Shown here: in pieces, positions 16,321 to 24,147 of the stretch
Layout: every line of letters starts with the position of its first letter
Numbering within the stretch: the stretch's first letter is position 1
From: Pleurocapsa minor GSE-CHR-MK 17-07R
Lineage (GTDB): Bacteria > Chloroflexota > Anaerolineae > Aggregatilineales > Phototrophicaceae
DNA: 64,000 nt
Direction of reading: 5' to 3'
Assembly (NCBI GenBank): GCA_019359125.1
Contig: JAHHHY010000010.1
Location: forward strand, 185,220 to 249,219
Program-made: the position numbers and the translations under genes
The notes under the pieces: generated by a model
Database searches by the model: none
What the model was told of the DNA's origin: nothing
Seen by the model: the letters and a program-made list of their open reading frames with translations, nothing else

Positions 16321-17232
16321 ATGAAAGTACTTGTGTATGGAGGCACCGGCTCGCAGGGTGGCGCAATTGTGGCCGAGCTGGTCAAAAGCGGACATCAGCC
16401 CACCATTCTGACGCGCACACCGGGCAAAGTCGCCGCAGCATCCGGCGTTCACGTGGCTGCTGGTGACCTGGAAGACCTGCCCAGCCTGCAACATGCGTCT
16501 CAGGGGATGGATGCCATCGCGCTGACCATCAGCTTTTCTATCCCGGATGAAGAAGCGGCATTTCGTCAGGCGCGTCATGCCATCGATGCAGCCGCGCAGG
16601 CGGGCGTCAGGCTGATCGTGTACAACACCAGCGGCCCTGTGCTGGCAGACCGCATCGGCGCCCCGGGATACGATGTGCGTCCGCGCATTCTCGCCCATCT
16701 GAAAGCATCCGGGGTGCCTTACATCGTGCTGAAGCCCAGCACCTATCTGGAGAATTTGCTAGGGCCCTGGACGCTTCAGCGGATTGTCGAGTCTGATACG
16801 CTGGTGTATCCGGTCAATACTGAACGTCGTGTCGGCTGGATGGCGACCCGGGACCTGGCCGCGCTGGTGGTTTCGGCGCTGGAGCATCCGCAGCTCGCAC
16901 CTGCCGAATTCATCATCAGCGGGCACGAAAATCTGAACGGCGACGATCTGGCCGACAGACTATCGAAGGCGATCGGGCGCACCATCCGCTATCAACCGCT
17001 CGCGCTGGAGGCGTTTGGTGCGGCGCTCGATGGGATGATGGGCCCGGGGGCGAGTGATATCATCCTGCCCGGCTACCGTATCCTGCGCGATCATCCAGAG
17101 CGCGTGACGAACTGGACCGATATGGACGCCGTGTTGCAAAAGCTGCCCGCCCGCCTGACCAGCGTGGAAGACTGGGCGCGCATGTTTCTGCCCTTGTTCT
17201 CCAAACAAGGCGTTGCCGACCCGCTGCCTTGA
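16321..17232 (+). CDS. NmrA/HSCARG-like NAD(P)-binding protein
   Basis: A 303-residue atypical short-chain dehydrogenase. The N-terminal nucleotide motif YGGTGSQGG (residues ~6-14) and the second strand with TRTP are those of NmrA-like proteins, which bind NAD(P) and may act as redox sensors or quinone-type reductases. The LKPSTYLENLLGPW and IISGHENLNGDDLADRLS segments are typical of the family. AGGAAAGAG provides the ribosome site. It is divergently transcribed from the HxlR gene, suggesting control by that regulator. Substrate not determinable. Confidence 0.85.
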   Translation: MKVLVYGGTGSQGGAIVAELVKSGHQPTILTRTPGKVAAASGVHVAAGDLEDLPSLQHASQGMDAIALTISFSIPDEEAAFRQARHAIDAAAQAGVRLIVYNTSGPVLADRIGAPGYDVRPRILAHLKASGVPYIVLKPSTYLENLLGPWTLQRIVESDTLVYPVNTERRVGWMATRDLAALVVSALEHPQLAPAEFIISGHENLNGDDLADRLSKAIGRTIRYQPLALEAFGAALDGMMGPGASDIILPGYRILRDHPERVTNWTDMDAVLQKLPARLTSVEDWARMFLPLFSKQGVADPLP

Positions 17233-17370
17233 ACTGCCTCAACCAGGTCAGACGGGCGACAAGATGGGCGATGCAGAGTGGATCAGGCGCTTGCACTTGC
17301 TCGACCTGATGCGCCGCTACGACGCTGCAATTGTCGCTTCAATCCGCTGAAAAACCGTTCATAACCGTAC

Positions 17371-17407
17371 ATACCGTTCATGCTGAGGGAAGATGTATGA
17401 ACGGTAT
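17371..17407. repeat. Perfect 11-base inverted repeat
   Basis: ATACCGTTCAT (17371-17381) is repeated inverted at 17397-17407, with a 15-base spacer. Partial direct copies of CCGTTCATA precede it. It lies in the 368-base gap between the NmrA-like gene and the hydrolase, which otherwise holds a transposase remnant and a terminator. It could be an operator or a residue of a mobile element end. Confidence 0.4.
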
Positions 17408-17479
17408 TGGCCAGCCAACTCGGTTACACAGTGTATCAGCGACTGATTCGATCATGTGCTTGACAGGCACTGTTGAGTG

Positions 17480-17533
17480 CACACGGGACGTTTGAACGTA
17501 TTGTGTCGCTACAGGATTGGGGACAGGCTACAT
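17480..17533 (+). pseudogene. Second copy of transposase-like remnant
   Basis: About 55 bases match 3447-3500 at roughly 80% by eye and encode TFERIVSLQDWGQAT. The frame is truncated at both sides. It is evidence of a decayed repeated element, not a functional gene. Confidence 0.35.
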
Positions 17534-17539
17534 GTGCAA

Positions 17540-17575
17540 ACAGGACGGGCAGCATCGCCATGCTGCCCGTCCTGT
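17540..17575 (-). terminator. Strong hairpin, probable terminator of the hydrolase gene
   Basis: A perfect 16-base stem (17540-17555 with 17560-17575) and a four-base loop, 25 bases beyond the stop codon of the minus-strand hydrolase. The T-tract on either side is weak, so termination may rely on the stem strength. Confidence 0.55.
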
Positions 17576-17600
17576 TCTCTGAATCTGCGTTGTCTGGCGG

Positions 17601-19022
17601 CTAGCGCAGGACCCATGCTGCGATGTCGCTAATGACAGTGCCATCCACGAAGCCCGGCTGGCTGTAATCAGCCGGGACAGCCATGCGGCTGGTGTCGCCC
17701 AGCGCCATGAAGATGTGGTTCAGCGCCGGATACGAGATAAATGTCGCCAGATCGTTTTCTGCCAGCACGTCCTGCCAGGCAGCAAAGTCATCCATCGTCA
17801 CCTGATAATCGCGCTCGCCTTGCAGAACCAGCATAGGCACGTCCAGCGTCTGCGCGGTATCCCCAGGCACATAATCGATCATGCTGGCCCAGTAGGCTGC
17901 CTGATTTTCATCGCCCCCGAAAGCGGCCACCGGGTCTGCCCCGTCACGAATGGCATTCAGCACCTGCACAAGATCATCAAGGCCACCCGCATCGGCATTC
18001 GGGTCCATGCTGCGCAGATAATCGATCTGCGTGTTAAGTACCTGATCGAAGGCGAACGGCGTGCCAGCCATCAGCACGATGCCTGCCAGATTGCCGTCCT
18101 GCTCGGCGATGCGCGGGGCCGTCATGGCGCCCTGGCTGTGGCCGATTACAAATACGCGCTCACTGTCAATCGTTTCCAGACCACGCAGCAGCTCGACAGC
18201 GGCCACTGCATCGTTTGTCACTTCATCATCGATCGTGAATCCGGCGACCGGTTCGCGATAGACAAAGGTACGCTTGTCATAACGCAGCACTGCAATGCCC
18301 TGCGAGGCCAGCCCCAGCGCCAGATCACGATACGGGCGATTAGCGGCCAGCGTGCCGTTACGATCGTTCGGGCCAGATCCGTGCACAATTACGACCGCCG
18401 GGAACGGGCCTTCACCCACAGGCATGGTCAGCGTGCCTGGCAGCGCATACTCACCGCTGGTGACTGTGACATCCTGCTCCGTGTACGCGCCGGGATTGAC
18501 GTAATCCGGCAGCAGGTCGATGAAGGCGGTTTGACCGGCCAGCGAATGGCTGAACAGCACTTCGTTCAGGACTGCGGTCTCGCTGGCCAGCACATTCTGC
18601 GGTGCGCGGATGATCAGCGCAAACGTCTGCTGGTCCGCCTGACGACCGAGAGCCGCCAGAATCAGGCCGTCCTCCAGCATATAGACATTCTGCGTCCAGA
18701 CATCGCCATTCGGCAGCGGCACTTCTGAGCTGGCGACCGGCTGAGCTGCAAAGCCCGGTACGATGGCTTCCATGGACTGCGCCAGGCCCATTTGCACGTC
18801 TGCCGCGGGTACAGTCAGCGAGAAAATCTCCGCCGTCGCATCGGCATTCACGAACCATGCCAGCTCTGGGGTGCTGCGATTTTCCCAGCCTGCCGGTACT
18901 GCGATCTGATACTGTCCTGCGCCATCTGAATACACCGTCGTATCTCCTGTCTCCTGAGCAAAAGCTGCTGTTGCCATCGCTGCTACTGCTGCTGCAATTC
19001 CGAATACTTTCATCATCTTCAT
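17601..19022 (-). CDS. Secreted alpha/beta-hydrolase with N-terminal PsbP-like domain
   Basis: A 473-residue exported protein. Signal peptide 1-23 (AFAQ). An N-terminal domain (about 25-160) has the IAVPAGWENRSTPELAW pattern, resembling PsbP/DUF1795-type folds; a counterpart exists in the hydrolase at 21970. The C-terminal alpha/beta-hydrolase domain (about 185-473) has the oxyanion segment HGSGPNDRNG, nucleophile Ser296 in GHSQG, Asp405 in GERDYQV and His436 in ALNHIF, so the triad looks complete. Peptidase S9-like esterase activity is inferred; the substrate is unknown. It is divergent from the LuxR gene at 19235, and the shared promoter element between them suggests regulation by that protein. 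AAGGGA precedes the ATG. Confidence 0.85.
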   Translation of the reverse strand: MKMMKVFGIAAAVAAMATAAFAQETGDTTVYSDGAGQYQIAVPAGWENRSTPELAWFVNADATAEIFSLTVPAADVQMGLAQSMEAIVPGFAAQPVASSEVPLPNGDVWTQNVYMLEDGLILAALGRQADQQTFALIIRAPQNVLASETAVLNEVLFSHSLAGQTAFIDLLPDYVNPGAYTEQDVTVTSGEYALPGTLTMPVGEGPFPAVVIVHGSGPNDRNGTLAANRPYRDLALGLASQGIAVLRYDKRTFVYREPVAGFTIDDEVTNDAVAAVELLRGLETIDSERVFVIGHSQGAMTAPRIAEQDGNLAGIVLMAGTPFAFDQVLNTQIDYLRSMDPNADAGGLDDLVQVLNAIRDGADPVAAFGGDENQAAYWASMIDYVPGDTAQTLDVPMLVLQGERDYQVTMDDFAAWQDVLAENDLATFISYPALNHIFMALGDTSRMAVPADYSQPGFVDGTVISDIAAWVLR

Positions 19023-19099
19023 GTTGCGTGGTTCCCTTTATGGTGATGTGCGATGTCCCCATACTAGAAAAATCAGCTGCGGCCAGAAAGACTTCCAAA

Positions 19100-19144
19100 G
19101 TGGAATATTCCCTGGCGCTTTCAGGGTAGACCAAGGTAGAAGTC
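19100..19144. promoter_or_regulatory. Bipartite promoter element A, copy 1
   Basis: GTGGAA (19100-19105) is followed after exactly 19 bases by GGTAGACCAAGGTAGAAGTC (19125-19144). The same arrangement with the same spacing occurs at 23920-23964. It lies in the divergent region between the hydrolase (start 19022) and the LuxR gene (start 19235). GTGGAA sits 78 bases from the hydrolase start. It is a likely regulator binding site or conserved promoter. Confidence 0.6.
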
Positions 19145-19234
19145 TCCGCAGAAACCCCCTCGCGTGATCGTTCGCAGCCGTTATACTCTTCGCTGTTTAT
19201 CGACCCATCGCAAAACGACTCATGGAAGAAGACC

Positions 19235-21850
19235 GTGTCGATCCTCAAAACTAAGATCCAGATGCCGATGCTGCGCGCCAACCGCATTGAACGCGAGCAT
19301 CTTGTTCAGAAGATTGAAGACGGCATTGCACAGGGAATGCGTATCACGCTGCTCTCGGCGCTGGCTGGCGCTGGCAAAAGCACCGTTCTGGTGGAATGGG
19401 CGCACCATTTTGAGGGAAATGTCGCATGGGTGTCTCTCGACGCATCCGATTCCGATGACGTCTATCTATGGCAGCATATCGTGGCTGCATTTGGCCAGCT
19501 GAACCCTGGCCTGACTGCCGAGATCGCGCCTCAATTGCAGGGGCCTGGCGCGTCTGTCCGCGGGGCGATCAATATGCTGATTAATGCGCTGGCCGAGTCG
19601 TCAGCGCGTTATGCGCTCATTCTCGATGATTACCATCTGATTACGAACCGCGAGATTCATGACACTCTGGCTTATCTGATTGACAACCAGCCGGAAAATC
19701 TGCACCTGCTGATCGCCACACGAGCAGATCCGCCCATACCGTTGTCGCGTTTGCGGGCCCGCGGTTACCTGAATGAACTTCGTGGGTCGGATCTGCGTTT
19801 TCGTGAAGATGAAAGTGCGTACTTTTTGCACAAGGTGATGAATCTGACCCTGGACGAGGGGCAGATGAGCACGCTGCATACGCGCACTGAGGGCTGGGCT
19901 GCCGGCCTGCAACTTGCCGGGCTGTCGATGCAGCACGCGACGCCACAGGCGTTTTTCGCCGGGCTGAAAGGCAGTGACCGTTTCATCCTGGATTTTCTTG
20001 CAGAAGAAGTCTTATTACAGCAGCCGCCGGACATTCAGCAGTTTCTGCTGCAAACATCGCTTTTGAACGACTTTGACGCCGCGCTTTGCGACAGTATGCT
20101 GGGTCGTGAAGATAGCGCCGGGGTCATCGCAGCTCTGCTGCACGCCAATCTGTTCATACAGGATATGGGTGGAACCTATCGGTATCACCATCTGTTTGCC
20201 GATCTGCTGCGGCTGAAGCTGAAACAGACGACCTCAGCCGAGCATATTAGCAGACTGTATCGGCGGGCAGCAGCATGGCATATCGCCCATAATGATTCCC
20301 GCGAAGCGATTGATTGTGCTTTGCTGGCGACAGACTATCGGCTGGCAGCCGCGCTGATCCGGCAGCATGCGATCAATCTCATTTACAACGGACATCTGAG
20401 CCTGGTCTACGCCTGGGTCAGGCGATTTCCGGAACATATCCTGGATCAGCAGCCGATGCTGCGCTGCTACATGGGTATTTACCTGATGATTCATGGGCAG
20501 TCTCCGGCGGCAGAACAGGAGCTGCGCGCTGCGCTGCAGCTGGCACAGGATAAATCAGACCGGGATGAGATCGAATCGCAGTTATGCACGGCACTGATGG
20601 CTCAGGGCAAACTGGAAGAAACGCTTTCGCTTACAGAGGCACTTCTCTCGCGCAGGTCACTCTCGATCGGCCTGCCACGTATCCGTGCGGAAAGCGCACG
20701 TGCGGTCGCACTGCTCATGACGGGCAGCCTGGAGGAATCCCTGGAGGTTCATCTGCAAGCCCGGCAGACCGCTCTGTTGTTGAACAATCATGTACAGATC
20801 ATTCAGAATGAAGATAATCTGACCAATCTGTGGTGGCACATGGGACAGATGGACGACGCCGAACGGTCTATTCGTGCCCGCATCAGCGAGTCTGAGCGTG
20901 AAAAAGAGCTGCATCAGCCCTTCTACCTGTATGCCCAAAGTTATGTCGATCTGGCGATGATCCTGGTGGAGCGCAATTTACTGGCAGATGCCGAGCCCAT
21001 CCTGCGCCACGGCGTCTATCTGGCGGAAAAAGCCCAGTGGCAGGATGCCCTGCATCTCAGTTATCTCGTCTCCTCTCGACTGGCCTTTGCATATGATCGC
21101 CCTAACGACGCACTCGACATCCTGCTGAGGCACGAACCAGCCGTTCGCCATGCCAATCACCCGCGCGTTCATCTATCCCTGCTGATGTCCATCCTGCTGT
21201 ACAGCCTGCATGTCGGTAATCAGCAACAGGCATATGACCACCTGCTGCTGATTCAGCAGCATCATATGACCACATCGGTTCCTTATGCGGGGCGGCGGGC
21301 GCTGGCCGAGGCGCGTTTTGCACTGGCCACCGGCCAGCCAGAACAGACAATTGCGCTGTGCCAGCCAGTACGGGAAGACACCCGGCAATTCAAACACCAT
21401 CGCGTCAATGCGGGCTCTCTGCTGGCACTCGCTCAGCAGGCGGCTGGCGAGACGCGGCAGGCGCTGACGATCCTGCGTGGGGTGCTTCACGACGCGCGCC
21501 AGTCGGGCTATGTGCGCATGCTGCTGGACGAAGGCCCGGCGATGCTCGCGCTGTTGGGCTTAGCCTTGCGCGACGAAGACTTTTCTGCTTACCTGCGCGA
21601 CTATTGCAGCACACTACTTAATCCTCCGGCGGAATCCCATATACGTGACGCCGCGGCCAGCGGGCTTACGGAACGGGAACAGGAAATCCTGCGGCTGATC
21701 GCGCAGGGCTACGCAAATAAAGAAATCGCCGGCCGCCTATATATTTCGGTGCACACGGTCAAAAAGCACACGACGGCTATCTACGAGAAGCTGGGCGTCA
21801 TCAGCCGCACGCAGGCGATTCTGCGTGCGCAGGAGCTTGGCCTGGCCTGA
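19235..21850 (+). CDS. MalT-type LuxR family ATP-dependent regulator
   Basis: A 871-residue STAND-class transcription activator. The N-terminal NTPase has Walker A in ALAGAGKST (about 41-49) and Walker B in YALILDDYH (about 128-136). A long helical TPR-like middle (about 380-780) follows, then a LuxR helix-turn-helix at the C-terminus (about 805-868, LTEREQEILRLIAQG and NKEIAGRLYISVHTVKKH). Such proteins switch to an active multimer on binding ligand and ATP. The GTG at 19235 has GGAAG seven bases upstream. It is divergent from a secreted hydrolase, its likely target. It is paralogous to the regulator at 24148. The inducer cannot be told from sequence. Confidence 0.92.
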   Translation: MSILKTKIQMPMLRANRIEREHLVQKIEDGIAQGMRITLLSALAGAGKSTVLVEWAHHFEGNVAWVSLDASDSDDVYLWQHIVAAFGQLNPGLTAEIAPQLQGPGASVRGAINMLINALAESSARYALILDDYHLITNREIHDTLAYLIDNQPENLHLLIATRADPPIPLSRLRARGYLNELRGSDLRFREDESAYFLHKVMNLTLDEGQMSTLHTRTEGWAAGLQLAGLSMQHATPQAFFAGLKGSDRFILDFLAEEVLLQQPPDIQQFLLQTSLLNDFDAALCDSMLGREDSAGVIAALLHANLFIQDMGGTYRYHHLFADLLRLKLKQTTSAEHISRLYRRAAAWHIAHNDSREAIDCALLATDYRLAAALIRQHAINLIYNGHLSLVYAWVRRFPEHILDQQPMLRCYMGIYLMIHGQSPAAEQELRAALQLAQDKSDRDEIESQLCTALMAQGKLEETLSLTEALLSRRSLSIGLPRIRAESARAVALLMTGSLEESLEVHLQARQTALLLNNHVQIIQNEDNLTNLWWHMGQMDDAERSIRARISESEREKELHQPFYLYAQSYVDLAMILVERNLLADAEPILRHGVYLAEKAQWQDALHLSYLVSSRLAFAYDRPNDALDILLRHEPAVRHANHPRVHLSLLMSILLYSLHVGNQQQAYDHLLLIQQHHMTTSVPYAGRRALAEARFALATGQPEQTIALCQPVREDTRQFKHHRVNAGSLLALAQQAAGETRQALTILRGVLHDARQSGYVRMLLDEGPAMLALLGLALRDEDFSAYLRDYCSTLLNPPAESHIRDAAASGLTEREQEILRLIAQGYANKEIAGRLYISVHTVKKHTTAIYEKLGVISRTQAILRAQELGLA

Positions 21851-21894
21851 AGTGCTTATGCAGGGGCTGTCGTCGTGCAGGTGAATAAAATACA

Positions 21895-21931
21895 ATCGCA
21901 GCAAGAGTAATAGAGTTTCCCTGGCTGCGAT
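21895..21931 (-). terminator. Possible terminator between convergent genes
   Basis: ATCGCAGC (21895-21902) pairs with GCTGCGAT (21924-21931) across a 21-base loop. On the minus strand the stem is followed by a T-rich stretch (TTGTATTTTATTC), which suits the end of the hydrolase transcript from 21970. Confidence 0.4.
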
Positions 21932-21969
21932 CCTGATAAAGTACCTCGCGAACTGCTTACACCGCACGA

Positions 21970-23598
21970 TTATTCCATCAGCGTACTCTCCCTATACAGC
22001 TCAGGCAGTGTATTTAGGGAAGGGGACAGCCCACGCACATGCTCGTCGAAGAAGGCAATCAGATACGCGCCGATGATCTCCAGGGCCCTGGCTGGTTCGA
22101 TCTCCCCTAACGGGAAATTGAGCGTCGGGAACAGCGTCGTCAGCAGCCCGGCATCGCTGAAATTCATGTGCTGGCTCCCGTCGATTGTCACAAACCAGGC
22201 GCGTTCTGATTGGTTGAAGAGTGCTTCGGCACGGGTCGTGCTTTCGGCAATCTGGTCGAAGTCAGCGCGGCTGATGCCCATGCCAGCCAGCATGTCATCG
22301 CTCACCACAGAGAGGTCCTGAAACTGCGTAGCAATCGTCAGGGTTGGACGATTGCTGCCACCATCCACATCGCTGAATACCGTCCCGTCCAGATTCACGG
22401 TTGCATCAATACGCGGATCGGTCAGCATGGCTTCGATGGACGCTGCGCCGCCAATGGAATGACCGAACACGCCCACGCGTTCCAGATCCAACCGGCCCGT
22501 GAAACGGGCATCTTCAGCATTCAACAGTTCAATCTGATCGAGTGCAAAGCGGATATCGGCTGCCAGGACGGTAACCACTGCGCGACCCTGTGAATCAACG
22601 ATCTGCGCGATTTCCAGCAGGCTCAGGCCTGGTTGTGAATTTGATGGTTGCGCGCTCGCTTCTGGCAGCGCTGTCACGACGCGGCCATCCGGAAAAGCCA
22701 CAGCGGCGGCGTTATACGGATGCGCAAGGCCAAATACGACGTATCCCTGGCTGGCAAGCGATTCCGCAAATGACGTGTAGAGCGCAGGCAGCAGGCCATC
22801 ACCATGCGACATGATGAGCACGGGGAAGGGCGCAGCAGCATCTGCTATTAGTGCATCACCGGCCGCATTGATCTGTACCATACTGATCGTCTCGAAGGGA
22901 ATACCGGTCATGGCTGCATAAACGACTGCTGTCTGGGGAGCCAGCCAGGGCGCACGGGACGTTTCGTGATCGGTCTGGGCCGGATACCAAACAGTGACAG
23001 CCACCTCACGGTAGTCCTCTGGTTCAGGCGTATAGATTTCCTCACGAGCGGAATCTGTCCATGTGTATTCACTGCGTCCGACGCCATAGGGGCCGCTGAC
23101 GGCAGGATACGTGAACATCGTGCCAGCGAAGGGCGATGGCGTTTGTCCGGTGATCTGGAAGCTGGCCAGCGACGCCTGAATGAGCGGCGTTGCAGTATCG
23201 ACGGCCGAGAGCGGAGCAGTGGCGGCCATCAGATACGACTGGTCTGACATGAGCGTCCACAAGATAGTGAGCTGTTCGCCGACGATGTAGACGGCCTGCT
23301 CCCACTCACCAGACGGCAGCAGCACAGTCGTCGTCTCAACAGGATCGCCGCTGACGGTGATCTCTGCGGCGGCTAGCGATTCCTCCATCGTCGAAGCGGC
23401 TGTCACGTAGAAAGTGGCGCCAGTTTCCCGGTCTGTGGCACGGGCCAGCGTATCCGTGCTGGTGTTGTCCCAGTCAAACGGAACCTGGACTGAGAAGTCG
23501 TCATTCTCATAGGTGACCTGCTGAGCGAGCGCCCGATTGCTGAGCACCATGACGAAGATCAGGATGGAAAACAGGGAAAACGTTCGGTTCATGGACAT
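21970..23598 (-). CDS. Secreted PAF-acetylhydrolase-like alpha/beta-hydrolase
   Basis: A 542-residue exported protein. An ATG at 23598, behind AAAGAGAG, gives a signal peptide ending ALAQ (about 1-26); the frame is open to 23625. The N-terminal domain (about 27-150, VQVPFDWDNTSTDTLARATD) resembles that of the hydrolase at 17601. The alpha/beta-hydrolase part resembles platelet-activating-factor acetylhydrolase and dienelactone-hydrolase-like enzymes: MSHGDG for the oxyanion region, nucleophile Ser in GVFGHSIGG (residue ~381), and His in DGSQHMNFSD. It follows a 73-residue small-protein gene by 33 bases and is probably co-transcribed from the element A promoter. Substrate unknown; lipid or ester hydrolysis is inferred. 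Confidence 0.85.
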   Translation of the reverse strand: MSMNRTFSLFSILIFVMVLSNRALAQQVTYENDDFSVQVPFDWDNTSTDTLARATDRETGATFYVTAASTMEESLAAAEITVSGDPVETTTVLLPSGEWEQAVYIVGEQLTILWTLMSDQSYLMAATAPLSAVDTATPLIQASLASFQITGQTPSPFAGTMFTYPAVSGPYGVGRSEYTWTDSAREEIYTPEPEDYREVAVTVWYPAQTDHETSRAPWLAPQTAVVYAAMTGIPFETISMVQINAAGDALIADAAAPFPVLIMSHGDGLLPALYTSFAESLASQGYVVFGLAHPYNAAAVAFPDGRVVTALPEASAQPSNSQPGLSLLEIAQIVDSQGRAVVTVLAADIRFALDQIELLNAEDARFTGRLDLERVGVFGHSIGGAASIEAMLTDPRIDATVNLDGTVFSDVDGGSNRPTLTIATQFQDLSVVSDDMLAGMGISRADFDQIAESTTRAEALFNQSERAWFVTIDGSQHMNFSDAGLLTTLFPTLNFPLGEIEPARALEIIGAYLIAFFDEHVRGLSPSLNTLPELYRESTLME

Positions 23599-23631
23599 GT
23601 TGTTTTGTCTCTCTTTCAGGCACACGACAGG

Positions 23632-23853
23632 CTAGCTGTCACTCTTTGTGTCAAGCTGTTCAACGGAAACGAGTGTGAGGCACAGATCACGGATGCGAGC
23701 CAGGACGCCATGCAGAGCAGCCTGATCCGGAAAATCGCCGATCAGACGGGTGCCGCTCTCATCAGAGAAAATCACCATGTCTTCAAAGGCGGAGGACAGG
23801 CTGCCAAGCTGCTCCTGAATGTGAATGGCATATTTGCCGGGTTGATCGACCAT
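23632..23853 (-). CDS. Small conserved protein, paralogue of the protein at 30474
   Basis: A 73-residue protein. The ATG at 23853 is chosen over a longer frame to 23970 because AAGGAG lies seven bases upstream. Its second half, GDFPDQAALHGVLARIRDL, aligns with GQIPDQSAFLGLLNRIHGL of the 72-residue protein at 30474, and both end in a LTLVSVEQ/LQLLSFSQ-type strand. The pattern suggests a small alpha/beta fold of unknown role. It heads a unit with the hydrolase at 21970, just as its paralogue heads one with an oxidoreductase, so it may be a regulatory or accessory partner. No family name recognised. Confidence 0.75.
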   Translation of the reverse strand: MVDQPGKYAIHIQEQLGSLSSAFEDMVIFSDESGTRLIGDFPDQAALHGVLARIRDLCLTLVSVEQLDTKSDS

Positions 23854-23919
23854 AGACAGACTCCTTGTGGCAATGTAACCAGTGTATGCCTGCCAGGGAT
23901 CGCTGATTATGGGGCTTAG

Positions 23920-23964
23920 GTGGAAAATTACGGGGAAAAGATGTGGTAGACCTAGGTAGTAGTC
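23920..23964. promoter_or_regulatory. Bipartite promoter element A, copy 2
   Basis: GTGGAA (23920-23925), a 19-base spacer, then GGTAGACCTAGGTAGTAGTC (23945-23964), which matches 18 of 20 bases of the copy at 19125. It is placed between the small-protein/hydrolase unit (start 23853, 67 bases away) and the LuxR gene (start 24148). A CATAAT-like box toward the minus-strand gene may be its -10. Confidence 0.6.
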
Positions 23965-24147
23965 AGCCATTTTTCACGAGACATACGAGATGCTTCCAAA
24001 GGGCATAAAAGCGAACTCAGCAGTGATGGCCTCTGAACCTCCTTGCAACCCGACTCATCTTTAGGTTGCAAAGGTCATGCCACGCCGCCGTGTGTTACTA
24101 TCTTGCTCTGTGACTCTCCATCGATGCCGATTGTGCAGGGCAGGGCT

